Assembly: GCA_046538075.1 (NCBI GenBank)
Contig: JBKHJN010000003.1
Location: 1-64,000 of the forward strand
Source of the DNA: Desulfobacca_B sp046538075
Lineage (GTDB): Bacteria > Desulfobacterota > Desulfobaccia > Desulfobaccales > Desulfobaccaceae
Direction: 5' to 3'
DNA length: 64,000 nt
Shown here: piece after piece, positions 33,091-41,898 of the stretch
Layout: each line of letters starts with the position of its first letter
Numbering within the stretch: position 1 is the first letter of the stretch
The notes under the pieces: generated by a model
Database searches by the model: none
The model's input: the letters and a program-made list of their open reading frames with translations, nothing else
Told to the model about the DNA's origin: nothing
Made by a program: the position numbers and the translations under genes

Positions 33091-33686
33091 TCATATTTTA
33101 TCACCCACGACGATTACGACCCATTCGTTGCGAGGGTCATTTCTAGTACGACCCTGCTCTTTCTGTGTTTGCATATGTGACTCAAGCAAACCTCCAATGG
33201 CGGTTGTTTTTATTTCCATATCATTCATCGCTTGTGCAAAAGATGCAGCGAATTTTTCTCCTTTTTCGTTTCCTGTCACTGCGCGAGCCACAATACCGTT
33301 TGCTGGTCCAATTTGGCGCTCTGCGGCCCCTTGGGCAAATCCTGCTTCCACACCAGCTGCTTTAATGCCCTTATAATTTGGTCTGCTAAGGAAGCACCTT
33401 CAAAATTGAATGGGATTACGCCAATCGATACGCGTTCCCCTTTAAATTCTTTCATTCGTGCAATAAGAGAGTGCATTTGTTTTTCATTTAGAAAACGTGG
33501 GGCTTTAAGTTTTTCTAGTGCAAGTTCGGCCTCGGCTGTGCGGGCGCTTTGTGCGGCTAATTCCCGCTTTAAAGCTGTATCCCTTATATTACCGGATACA
33601 ACAATTGCGTATGTAGCGACAATACCAAGAATGAGCGCGCCAATAAGAACCCAATTGGCCCAAAAATATACAGCATCTGCCGACAT
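33091..33686 (-). pseudogene. Membrane-anchored protein of unknown function, frameshifted
   Basis: ATG 33686 (aaggg ahead) opens with a membrane helix (YFWANWVLIGALILGIVATYAIVV), a coiled coil (ELAAQSARTAEAELALEKLK) and a globular part (ERVSIGVIPFNFEGASLADQ). The frame then drifts; the neighbouring frame continues AAGVEAGFAQGAAERQIGP and ends VVIVVGDKI. One missing A in a short A run (33361-33363) explains it. The joined protein of about 198 residues has no family I recognise; the layout resembles small phage or integron-cassette membrane proteins. Composition is more AT-rich than its surroundings, which suggests transfer. Confidence 0.6.
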
Positions 33687-33729
33687 CCCTCTGACCCTTC
33701 TAATTAATTTACCCAATGTTATCACTAAT

Positions 33730-34244
33730 TATTATTTTGGCTCAGGCATAACTGATACAAGAAAAACGGAACAAAATTAAGAATTAAACAGCCTAAAGAG
33801 GTGGCTATTTTCCCAAATTTCCAGCCTAATGATTGTAAACGATGAAAGCCAAACATCTAAGCAACCGCTATTTATTATACAATATCTGATTAAAAATTGT
33901 TGCAGAGTCAAAGTTCCCTTTAAGACCAGACCAAAGCCAGGGGATTTTCTCTTAACTTGCCTCACTATTTTGCTAAGGACCAAAGAAAGCGTAAGATTAG
34001 CACACTGCCATTTTCCATCGACCCATTCTACGGTCTACGACCAAAACCAAGCCAAATTCTTACTTAAAATGACAGCCTGTAATAGGCCCTCTGGCCGCGA
34101 TTTTAAGAGCCGTAAAGAAAGATTATAATCTGTGATAGTCCTGTGTAGCAGCCGATGTTAAGGAGTTTCTACCCTCGGGAAAAAAATCTATAGCCCCTAT
34201 ATTTCTGCTTGCAAAAATAATATAACAATGTTATAAAAAATTTT
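33730..34244. other. AT-rich gene-free stretch
   Basis: I see no supported gene on either strand; short open frames here lack ribosome sites and protein-like composition. It separates the broken membrane-protein gene from the integrase module. Confidence 0.5.
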
Positions 34245-34445
34245 ATGAATAAACAAATCCTAAGGGACTGGCGAGAAAGCCGGGATTTGACCCGGAAAGA
34301 ATTAGCCAAAATGCTGGGGGTCACTCCCATGGCCATAGCTTATTGGGAATGGGGAAGTAGGAAAATACCTTCTTTGCTCCCCCTAGCCCTGGAAGCCTTA
34401 GAAATTCGCTTAAGAAAGGAGAAAGATCATGGGACTGTTAGTTGA
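34245..34445 (+). CDS. Small Xre-family DNA-binding protein
   Basis: 66 residues with one helix-turn-helix of the Cro/C1 type (LTRKELAKMLGVTPMAIAYWE, residues ~18-38; longer motif shortened here). Overlaps the integrase gene by 17 bases in another frame, so the two are co-transcribed. Likely regulator or excisionase-like partner of the integrase. Confidence 0.85.
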   Translation: MNKQILRDWRESRDLTRKELAKMLGVTPMAIAYWEWGSRKIPSLLPLALEALEIRLRKEKDHGTVS

Positions 34446-35520
34446 GTGTCCGGAGTGCAAGAAACGGAACGGTCAGAAGGTCAAGGTCTGCAAGTGCGGC
34501 TTTAACCTGGCTAAGTTTTCTGGCAAAGTTTACTGGATTGAATGGTATCAGGACGGTTACCGGAAGCGGGAGCGCATCAGTCCGAACAAGGAAGCGGCGG
34601 AGCAAAGGTTGCGGGAGGTGCTGTCGGCCCGGACGGAGGGACGGTATATCAAGAAGAGCCCGGATAGCAAGACCAGATTTCAAGACCTGGCTAAGTGGTA
34701 TCTTGGTTTGCCGGAAGTGCAGGCGAAGCGAGGGCGGTCTTATGAACGAGACCAGCTTAGCGTAAGTAAGCTGTTATCTGTTTTGGGCGATCGCCTTTTG
34801 AAGGACATTACCTCCGAGATGGTGGAGGCTTATAAGCAGAAGCGTTTGACCGAACCATCCTATAAGGGGACTCCTACCAGACCGGCTACCGTCAACCGGG
34901 AGTTGGCTTGTCTCAAGACTATTTTCAACAAGGCTATAAAGAATCAGAGGGCGGAGCGCAACCCAGCCCAGGGAGTGAAGCTGCTACGCGAAAACAACGT
35001 TCGAGAGAGGGTATTAAACACAGAGGAATATGGCCGGCTGCTGGCCTATTGCCCGGCGCATTTGAAACCTATCGTCAAACTGGCCTACCACACGGCCATG
35101 CGGCAGGGGGAAATCTTAAATCTGACCTGGGGCCAGGTTGACCTTAAAGAAGGCTTTATCAAGCTCAGGCCAGAGGATTGCAAGACCAATGAAGGGCGTT
35201 ATGTGCCTCTGAACCCGGAGCTAATAGCCATGTTCAAGGACATGGTAAGGGGTTTGCCAGGGGTGCGGGTGTTTCCTTACAAAGGCAAGGGGTTTGGGAG
35301 CACCTTTCAGAAAGCTTTTGAGACGGCCCGAAACAACGCAGGAATAGAGGACTTCACCTTTCACGACCTCCGGCATACGGCCATCAACAACTGGCGGCTA
35401 CAGGGCCATGATTACTTCCGGATTATGGCGGCGACCGGGCATAAGACTATGAATGTGTTCAAACGCTATAACACCGTGAGCAGGGAAGAACTAAAATCTC
35501 TGGTGGGGGAGAAAATCTGA
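34429..35520 (+). CDS. Phage-type tyrosine integrase with zinc-ribbon-like N-terminus
   Basis: 363 residues. Starts with a CxxC...CxC knuckle (CPECKKRNGQKVKVCKCG), then a SAM-like arm/core-binding domain (about 75-170) and the catalytic domain: Arg in TAMRQGEILNLTW, Lys in the following beta hairpin, HDLRHTAINNW, GHKTMNVFKRYNTV with the nucleophilic Tyr. All catalytic residues are intact, unlike the recombinase at 15.1 kb. It ends 73 bp from the 3' end of tRNA-Phe, the usual place for site-specific integration. Confidence 0.93.
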   Translation: MGLLVECPECKKRNGQKVKVCKCGFNLAKFSGKVYWIEWYQDGYRKRERISPNKEAAEQRLREVLSARTEGRYIKKSPDSKTRFQDLAKWYLGLPEVQAKRGRSYERDQLSVSKLLSVLGDRLLKDITSEMVEAYKQKRLTEPSYKGTPTRPATVNRELACLKTIFNKAIKNQRAERNPAQGVKLLRENNVRERVLNTEEYGRLLAYCPAHLKPIVKLAYHTAMRQGEILNLTWGQVDLKEGFIKLRPEDCKTNEGRYVPLNPELIAMFKDMVRGLPGVRVFPYKGKGFGSTFQKAFETARNNAGIEDFTFHDLRHTAINNWRLQGHDYFRIMAATGHKTMNVFKRYNTVSREELKSLVGEKI

Positions 35521-35525
35521 GGGGG

Positions 35526-35545
35526 TGGACACCTATATGGACACC
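35526..35545. repeat. Direct repeats tggacacc, possible integrase arm sites
   Basis: Two copies of tggacacc (35526-35533 and 35538-35545), start-to-start 12 bp, between the integrase stop and the tRNA. Confidence 0.4.
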
Positions 35546-35556
35546 AAGCAATAAAT

Positions 35557-35585
35557 AAGGGTATAGCCGATTTAGCTAAACCCTT
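35557..35585. terminator. Stem-loop between integrase and tRNA-Phe
   Basis: AAGGGT/ACCCTT and TAGC/GCTA stems with a seven-base loop and one mismatch. No T tract on the plus side, so a weak terminator or part of an att region. Confidence 0.4.
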
Positions 35586-35593
35586 GATATCAT

Positions 35594-35669
<76 letters not shown>

Positions 35670-35827
35670 CCGGGTTTTTTTGATATATAATATATCTGCA
35701 AAGTATTTTTCAACCTAAAATTAGCAGTTGCCGAATTTAGGCAGACAATGCTATCTTGGCGCGTGTCCAAGGCTACCAATGCCCAATCTGGCTTTTAGGT
35801 CAATCAGCTGATCCCGGGGAAAAATTA

Positions 35828-37537
35828 ATGCCCAAAGTATTAATTATCGATGTTCCAGACCAAGATTATCAGGAATTGGCGGACATTTTCACTGGGGCGG
35901 GGTATGAAGTTTTTCCTCTGGCCGGGGGCGATAGGGCTCCAGCGGTGGCTGCCGAGCTGCGTCCTGATATAATTTTATTGAATATCCAGGCTGAGGCAGG
36001 CCTCAAACAATTTCGGGCCCTCAAAGATAAAGAGGCGACCCAGCAGATCCCGGTGGTGTTGGTCTTGGAACGCTTTACGGAAGACTACGCGGCGCGCGGC
36101 CTGGAGATTGGCGCCCATGATTTTATCCTCAAGCCCTTCCGGGCCGAGGAAGTTTTGGCCCGGGTAGGGGTAGCCATCCGCCTGAAAGAGGACGAGCATC
36201 GTTTGCAGGTCTTCGAGCAGCGCTATGGCGATCTTCTTGAGGGTATGTCAGCCTATCAGTTTATCATAACCCGGCAAGGGCGATTGATAGACTGCAGTCC
36301 TGACTTGCTGGAAATATTGGGCTATGACCGGCAAGCTGACTCCCTTGAAGTTTCCCAGGCCCGAGACCTTTTTGCAGGTACCGGGGACTATCAGCAATTT
36401 CAGGAACAGATTAATCGGCAGGGCAAGGTCGATAATTTGATGCTCAATTTTAGACATCGGGACGGCAGCAGGATAACGGTATTGATCAATGGAATGATTG
36501 TCCAGGACCAACCCGATCTCATCGTCGGCTATGCCAGGCCCAGTGGTCCTTCGGCCAAGGGAAATGTGGCCGAGGATCTGGCTAAGGAATTAATACCGCG
36601 ACCGTCAATCAGAAATTTCATGCGTGATCTGATCCCCCGGCTGCTTCCCTTTGCCGATAATCTGCTGTCGCTTTTGAAACCGACAGATTTACTGGGGGGA
36701 CATTATAAGAAGTTGAAAAAGCTGGGGCAGGGCAGCTTTGGGGAGGTCTGGCTGGTACGCGATACCGAGGCCCTGGAAGAAAAACATTATTATGTGGCCA
36801 AGATTCCGTTTTCCAAGTCCTATAATAAGAAATTTCACCAGGAGGGTGAGATCATCCGGAAACTGGCTCCTCACCCTGGAGTGGTACGGCAGATTGATTA
36901 CCTTGAAGAGCATGGTCGATTGATTCTCATCCAGGAATATGTCAAGGGGCCGACTCTGCAGGACCTGCTGGTGGAAGTACTTCCGGAGGCCCTCAAAGAA
37001 CGAATCATTGTGCAGCTCATCGATATTGTCGCTCATGCGCACCAGCACCAGGTGATTCACCGCGATATCAAGCCCAACAACATCATCGTCACCCCCGAGG
37101 GTACTGTCAAACTTTTGGATTACGGCGCTGCCAAGGAACTGAAGGACCGGGACGTCAGCGCCACTATGATCGGCTCCCGGCCCTTTATGGCCCCGGAGCA
37201 GATCATGGGCCAGAGCGAGAAGCGCAGCGACATCTGGGCCATCGGAGTGATCATGTACCTGCTTTACACCGAAATGCTGCCTTTTTACGATGAGCTGGAA
37301 AAAACTTTGATCGATCTGATCCTTTATCAGGAACCGGTGGCGCCGCGGGAGGAGAACCCTGAGATTCCGGAGGAAATGGAAGCCATCATCCTCAAATGTT
37401 TAGCCAAACGGGTGGAAGATCGTTATCCCGATGCCAGATCCTTGAAGGAGGATTTGCTTCGCCATTTTCCCGACTTTGGTCAGCACCCCTGGGGCGGATT
37501 TCAGACTGATGCCGCAGCACTGTCAGACCTTTCCTAA
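35828..37537 (+). CDS. Ser/Thr protein kinase with degenerate receiver and PAS domain
   Basis: 569 residues. Receiver-like domain 1-125: PKVLIID start and LKPF near the end are kept, but the phospho-acceptor position reads DIILLNI, with Asn in place of Asp, so it cannot be phosphorylated in the usual way. PAS domain about 140-255 (FIITRQGRLIDCSPDLLEILGYD split). Hanks-type kinase about 310-560: GQGSFGEV, VAK Lys, HRDIKPNN, LLDYGAAKE in the DFG position, APEQIMG. ATG 35828 with gggga ahead is preferred. Cytosolic; likely integrates a ligand signal and phosphorylates unknown targets. Confidence 0.9.
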   Translation: MPKVLIIDVPDQDYQELADIFTGAGYEVFPLAGGDRAPAVAAELRPDIILLNIQAEAGLKQFRALKDKEATQQIPVVLVLERFTEDYAARGLEIGAHDFILKPFRAEEVLARVGVAIRLKEDEHRLQVFEQRYGDLLEGMSAYQFIITRQGRLIDCSPDLLEILGYDRQADSLEVSQARDLFAGTGDYQQFQEQINRQGKVDNLMLNFRHRDGSRITVLINGMIVQDQPDLIVGYARPSGPSAKGNVAEDLAKELIPRPSIRNFMRDLIPRLLPFADNLLSLLKPTDLLGGHYKKLKKLGQGSFGEVWLVRDTEALEEKHYYVAKIPFSKSYNKKFHQEGEIIRKLAPHPGVVRQIDYLEEHGRLILIQEYVKGPTLQDLLVEVLPEALKERIIVQLIDIVAHAHQHQVIHRDIKPNNIIVTPEGTVKLLDYGAAKELKDRDVSATMIGSRPFMAPEQIMGQSEKRSDIWAIGVIMYLLYTEMLPFYDELEKTLIDLILYQEPVAPREENPEIPEEMEAIILKCLAKRVEDRYPDARSLKEDLLRHFPDFGQHPWGGFQTDAAALSDLS

Positions 37538-37681
37538 CTCCGCTTTTATCACTTGCCGTCTTAGCAGCCTTGATCAAGGTAGAGAACTTTTTGGTGGTTA
37601 GATGAGTCAGGTGGACGGAAGATCGGGAGAGCGATATAATTTACATGGGTAAATCCCTATAATTGATTACCAAACGAGCCG

Positions 37682-39040
37682 ATGAATCCCTTAGTAGCCA
37701 TTATTGGTCGAGCCAATGTCGGTAAATCAACTCTGTTCAACCGGCTGACCCGCAGCCGCCGGGCCCTGGTTGACAACCGCCCCGGAGTGACCCGGGACCG
37801 CAACTATGGCATCGTCACCTGGGATGACCGTACTTTTACCCTGGTAGACACCGGGGGTTTTGAATGGTCTCGGGAAGGATTGGGTGACCAGGTTCGGCGC
37901 CAGGCTGAACTGGCAGTGGCCGAGGCCGATGTCATTCTATTTATGGTGGACGGCCGTCAAGAACCTCAATCAGGGGATTTGCAGGTAGCAGAGTTTCTGC
38001 GCCGGTCTGGGAAGCCCCTGCTTTTGGTGGTCAATAAGATCGATGGTCCCCGCCAAGAGGCTGGACTACCTGAATTTTATTGTTTTGGCCTGAGTCCCTT
38101 GTATCCCATTTCCGCCGAGCATGGGCAGGGTATTAACGCCCTATTGGATGCCTTGGTGGCTTTGCTGCCGCCGCAGCCGGAAGTTTCCGAGACCGAGGCG
38201 GTAATCCGGGTGGCGGTGCTGGGGCGGCCCAATGTCGGCAAGTCATCGTTAATCAACCGTTTCTTGGGCGAAGAACGCCTGGTCATCAGCCCTTATCCGG
38301 GCACCACCCGTGATGCCATCGATTCTCAACTGGAATTAAAAGGCCAGCAGTATGTGCTGATTGATACCGCCGGGATCCGACGCAAAAGCCGCATCTGGGA
38401 AGATTTGGAGCGCGGGATGGTATTTCAGGCGTTTCGAGCCCTGCAGCGGGCCCATGTAGCGCTGCTGTTGCTGGATGCTTGGGAAGGATTGACTGAGCAG
38501 GACTTAAAAATTGCCGGGCAGATCGACACCGTCGGCCGGGGGGGGGTAATTGCCATCAATAAATGGGACCTGATCGCCGGGCCGCAAAAGCGGTTGCTTG
38601 ACCAAGTGAGCCATGGATTGGAATTTATGTCGTTTGCCCCGATCCTGCCGATTTCTGTGCTAACCGGCTATAATCTAAAGCGGATTTTCCCCTTGATTGA
38701 CCAGATCTACGAGCAGTCCAGTTCCCAATGGGGCACGGCTGAGTTAAACCGGGTTTTTAACGAAATTGTCAGGCAACATTCTCCACCTCGATATCGCCAC
38801 CGATCGGTCAAATTCTATTATCTGACCCAGGTGGGAACGATGCCCTTAACCTTCATGATTTTTACCAATTATCCTCGGGGTATTCCAGAATCCTACCGGC
38901 GTTATCTGATTAACCAACTAAGGTTACAGCTCGGACTTCCATATGCTCCGATTAAACTCTTATTTAAAGGCAGAATACGACACCGCCGGAATACCCCAGT
39001 AGAAAAACCGCTTAGACAGAACAAAAGGATGATCAAATAA
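37682..39040 (+). CDS. der: Ribosome assembly GTPase Der (EngA)
   Basis: 452 residues with two consecutive Era-like GTPase domains: GRANVGKSTLFNRLTRS and DTGGFE, NKID in the first; GRPNVGKSSLINRFLG, DTAGIRR, NKWD in the second; then the KH-like C-terminal domain. Needed for 50S subunit maturation. The start has little Shine-Dalgarno complementarity. Single gene between the kinase and a small unknown protein. Confidence 0.97.
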   Translation: MNPLVAIIGRANVGKSTLFNRLTRSRRALVDNRPGVTRDRNYGIVTWDDRTFTLVDTGGFEWSREGLGDQVRRQAELAVAEADVILFMVDGRQEPQSGDLQVAEFLRRSGKPLLLVVNKIDGPRQEAGLPEFYCFGLSPLYPISAEHGQGINALLDALVALLPPQPEVSETEAVIRVAVLGRPNVGKSSLINRFLGEERLVISPYPGTTRDAIDSQLELKGQQYVLIDTAGIRRKSRIWEDLERGMVFQAFRALQRAHVALLLLDAWEGLTEQDLKIAGQIDTVGRGGVIAINKWDLIAGPQKRLLDQVSHGLEFMSFAPILPISVLTGYNLKRIFPLIDQIYEQSSSQWGTAELNRVFNEIVRQHSPPRYRHRSVKFYYLTQVGTMPLTFMIFTNYPRGIPESYRRYLINQLRLQLGLPYAPIKLLFKGRIRHRRNTPVEKPLRQNKRMIK

Positions 39041-39057
39041 AGAATCCAGCTAGCTGG

Positions 39058-39324
39058 CTATTTGATAACCCGCAGCCGAGTGGTTCGGCATGGACAATCA
39101 TGGTCGCACTGATTGAAGTTTTGTTTGAGGATATAACCTTTCATGAGATTGTTCTTGACCCGCACCGCATTGATGATGAAAAAGGCAATTACGGACCGTT
39201 CCCATTCCCGAGTAGGCTGAAAATTCTCCATTCGTTTTTTATAGTAGGACAATATTGCGGATAAGTCTGATTCATCTAAGCTTAAAATGTCATTGGCCAA
39301 ATCTTCTATCCTTTGCCTCGGCAT
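39058..39324 (-). CDS. Small helical protein with C-terminal CxHxCxC, unknown
   Basis: 88 residues, helical (RIEDLANDILSLDESDLSAI...), with a membrane-like or buried stretch (SVIAFFIINAVRVKNNLM) and a CDHDCPC cluster near the end that could bind a metal. I do not recognise it. Very strong ribosome site (aggaggg) at the ATG. Confidence 0.6.
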   Translation of the reverse strand: MPRQRIEDLANDILSLDESDLSAILSYYKKRMENFQPTREWERSVIAFFIINAVRVKNNLMKGYILKQNFNQCDHDCPCRTTRLRVIK

Positions 39325-39486
39325 AAATTTGTTTCCCTCCTATTGCAATATGCCCCTGATCTATACTCCGCCTATAATAGGCTGACTATTAAAAATTTGT
39401 CAACAAAAATTAATTAATGAATTAATTTTATTTTTAGGACTGGCCATGCGACCTAGTTTGGGTAGAATTTTGCCGGTTTTAGATGT

Positions 39487-40191
39487 CTAATTTGATCTTT
39501 GCAAAGATTTAACCATTTCCGCCAAATAATCCGCCTCCCGGGCCAGGATTTCCTGACCCTGCTCCGGGGAGGCCAATTCTGGGTTGCCCCAGACTCCTCC
39601 GGGCCAATATGGTCGCTTATCACGCACCAGGATAAATTTGGGAAAATGCGGCCATTCGGCCGGTGCCGAGCCTTTAACCAGATGTGGATAGGTGGCCTGC
39701 ATCAACGCGGTTTCCACTTCCCCGGCATGAGAGTCGCCTTTGGTCTGGACCAGATCCGGGTATTGTTTCAGGACTTCGATGATCAGATCAATAATGTTGA
39801 CCACGGCTACTTTTATCTCTGGCAGCTCCGTCAGCAGGGCCTCACCGGCTTCGATCAACGCAGCGATGTGAGTCCCGCCGCAATGTCCGGTAAGCATGAT
39901 CAGATGCCGCAATCCCTGGCGGTAAAAATCACGCCCCAAATCTTGAGCCAAGCCCCGCAAGGTGTCGCCGGAGAGGCTAATAGTGCCTGGGTGTTGGCGG
40001 GTCGAACGACAGACGCCGTAATGGATGGGCGGCGCTACCAGTACTGGGACTCGTTGGGCTACTTGGCGGGCCAGTTCCAGGGCATGCAGGGTGTCAGTAC
40101 TCAGCGGCAGGTGGGGACCGTGTTCTTCTACGGCACCAAACGGCAGGATAACAGTTCGTGTCTGAGCTAAAGCGCCAGAAAATTCTGGCAT
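39487..40191 (-). CDS. Creatininase-family amidohydrolase
   Basis: About 234 residues. Metal ligands of the family are visible: GAVEEHGPHLPLSTD, TGHCGGTHIAAL (more commonly NGHGGN) and GDSHAGEVETALM. Members act on creatinine, in cofactor maturation (MftE) or in flavin and riboflavin breakdown; the substrate here is open. ATG 40191 with ggagaagg ahead is favoured over the ATG seven codons earlier. Confidence 0.88.
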   Translation of the reverse strand: MPEFSGALAQTRTVILPFGAVEEHGPHLPLSTDTLHALELARQVAQRVPVLVAPPIHYGVCRSTRQHPGTISLSGDTLRGLAQDLGRDFYRQGLRHLIMLTGHCGGTHIAALIEAGEALLTELPEIKVAVVNIIDLIIEVLKQYPDLVQTKGDSHAGEVETALMQATYPHLVKGSAPAEWPHFPKFILVRDKRPYWPGGVWGNPELASPEQGQEILAREADYLAEMVKSLQRSN

Positions 40192-40212
40192 CGTGCCTTC
40201 TCCGAGAATCAT

Positions 40213-40606
40213 GCCCGGCTCCCCCAGTTTTTTATATTATCGGTTGCTTATCGGCCTTCGTCAATAATTTTTTTTAACAACGTTAGGCACATGCTGACAG
40301 TCATAAGGCCACCCAATAAGCTCTGGTTTAGAAATTGGCCGAGCTCAGAGGCGAGGACTTTTTTTCCCGGCATCATGGTTGAGCACGGTATAATCTATGT
40401 AATAAATTGGACTTTTAGCAAAGCCGGGCAATTTTCGGCTGGAATTTCAGAAATTGTACCCAAATTTTTTTTATATTAATAATCTATCGTGTTTATTGGT
40501 TAAAATTGAAATTTGTGAAAAAAAAGACTTGACAAGGATTTCTCTTACCTGTTATTAGGATTTTAGCTTTATACAGCACCTGGATAACCTGGTTCGGGAG
40601 GAACAG
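40213..40606. other. Intergenic region holding the nuo promoter
   Basis: No gene seen. Carries the promoter at 40529-40557; the rest is AT-rich without clear signals. Confidence 0.6.
40529..40557 (+). promoter_or_regulatory. Sigma-70 promoter of the nuo operon
   Basis: TTGACA (40529-40534), 17 bp, TTATTA (40552-40557), about 50 bp before nuoA. Confidence 0.75.
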
Positions 40607-40999
40607 GTGGACAACTGGGCCGTATTACATGATTTCGCTTATGTCCTGATTTTTTTGTTAGTAGCGGTAGGCTTTGCCGCAGTTCCGCTCCTCATCGCTT
40701 ATTTGGTGGCCCCCCGCAGTACTGGTCCGGCCACTAATCAGACCTATGAGTGCGGCATCCCGGCCATAGGCAGCGCCTGGGTCCAGGTAGCGGTGATTTA
40801 TTATCTCTTTGCCTTAATCTTCCTGGCCTTTGATGTGGATGTGCTATTTTTGTTTCCGGTGTTGCTGGCCTTTGGAGAGGGTTATGTCTGGCGTGATCTG
40901 ATTGAGATCGCCATCTTTATCAGCATTATATCCCTGGTGATTGTTTACGCTTGGTGTAGGGGGGTCTTCTGGTGGAAAAGAAAACCGGAGAGCCGCTAA
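40607..40999 (+). CDS. nuoA: NADH-quinone oxidoreductase-type subunit A
   Basis: 130 residues with three membrane segments and the NuoA loop NQTYECGIPAIGSAW containing the redox-state-sensitive Cys. GTG start with gggagg ahead. First gene of the complex I operon; overlaps nuoB. Confidence 0.95.
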   Translation: MDNWAVLHDFAYVLIFLLVAVGFAAVPLLIAYLVAPRSTGPATNQTYECGIPAIGSAWVQVAVIYYLFALIFLAFDVDVLFLFPVLLAFGEGYVWRDLIEIAIFISIISLVIVYAWCRGVFWWKRKPESR

Positions 41000-41460
41000 T
41001 CCAATTCGGAGTTCTGGAAGAGGTCTTAAACCTCTGCCGGGCTAATTCGCTCTGGCCCATGACCTTTGGGCTGGCCTGCTGCGCCATTGAGATGATGGCG
41101 GCTGGCGCGGCCCGCTTTGATCTGGACCGCTTCGGGGCGGGGGTCTTCCGGCCCTCCCCCCGGCAATCCGACCTGATGATCGTTGCCGGGACCATATCCC
41201 GCAAGATGGGCCCGGCCATTGTGCGGCTGTACGACCAGATGGCGGCCCCCAAGTGGGTGATAGCCATGGGCAATTGCGCCATTTCAGGCGGGCCCTTCTA
41301 TTATGAAGGCCAATATGCCATTGTCCCCGGGGCTGATCTGATTATCCCGGTGGATGTTTATGTGCCTGGCTGTCCGCCGCGGCCGGAAGGCTTGATCGAA
41401 GGCATCCTGCAGTTAGAAGAAAAGATTACCCAACGCGGCCGCTTGAGGAAATTTAGATAA
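40972..41460 (+). CDS. nuoB: Complex I subunit B (N2 cluster)
   Basis: 162 residues. Carries the ligands of cluster N2: GLACCAIEMM, GNCAISGG and VPGCPPRPE. GTG start overlaps nuoA by 28 bases, with gggggg ahead. Part of the quinone-reducing connecting fragment. Confidence 0.96.
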   Translation: MEKKTGEPLIQFGVLEEVLNLCRANSLWPMTFGLACCAIEMMAAGAARFDLDRFGAGVFRPSPRQSDLMIVAGTISRKMGPAIVRLYDQMAAPKWVIAMGNCAISGGPFYYEGQYAIVPGADLIIPVDVYVPGCPPRPEGLIEGILQLEEKITQRGRLRKFR

Positions 41461-41897
41461 TGTTAGCCGAGCAGATCAGAAACAGCCTGCAGCAGCTGGA
41501 CCTGGAAAAGGTAGCGGCAGGGAATTATTCCCAGAGCGGCTACCATATCGAAGTGGTCGCCAAGCCGGACCAGATCAAGGCCGTCGCCCAGAAAATGTTG
41601 GAGAATCAGTGCTTCCTGGAATCCTTGACCGCCCTCGATTTAGTGGAGTCTTTTGAACTGGTCTACCATTTTGCCTGTTTTACCGAACTGTGCCGCACGG
41701 TCATCCATGTCCCTTTAAACAAAGGCAAAGCCGCTCCGACCATCAGCAGCCTCTATCCCGCCGCCGATTGGTTTGAACGGGAAGTCTTCGATCTATTCGG
41801 CATCATCTTTGTGGGGCATCCGAACCTGAAGCGCCTGATACTACCCGAAGATGCCGATTTTCACCCCCTTTTGAAAGATTTTGTCGCGAGTAGTTGA
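41460..41897 (+). CDS. nuoC: Complex I subunit C
   Basis: 145 residues, 30-kDa subunit family; AADWFEREVFDLFGIIFVGHPNLKRLILPEDADFHPLLKDF is the family's closing region (read as two halves around FGI). Start overlaps the nuoB stop by one base (TAATG). Separate from nuoD, as in classical 14-subunit operons. Confidence 0.95.
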   Translation: MLAEQIRNSLQQLDLEKVAAGNYSQSGYHIEVVAKPDQIKAVAQKMLENQCFLESLTALDLVESFELVYHFACFTELCRTVIHVPLNKGKAAPTISSLYPAADWFEREVFDLFGIIFVGHPNLKRLILPEDADFHPLLKDFVASS

Positions 41898-41898
41898 G

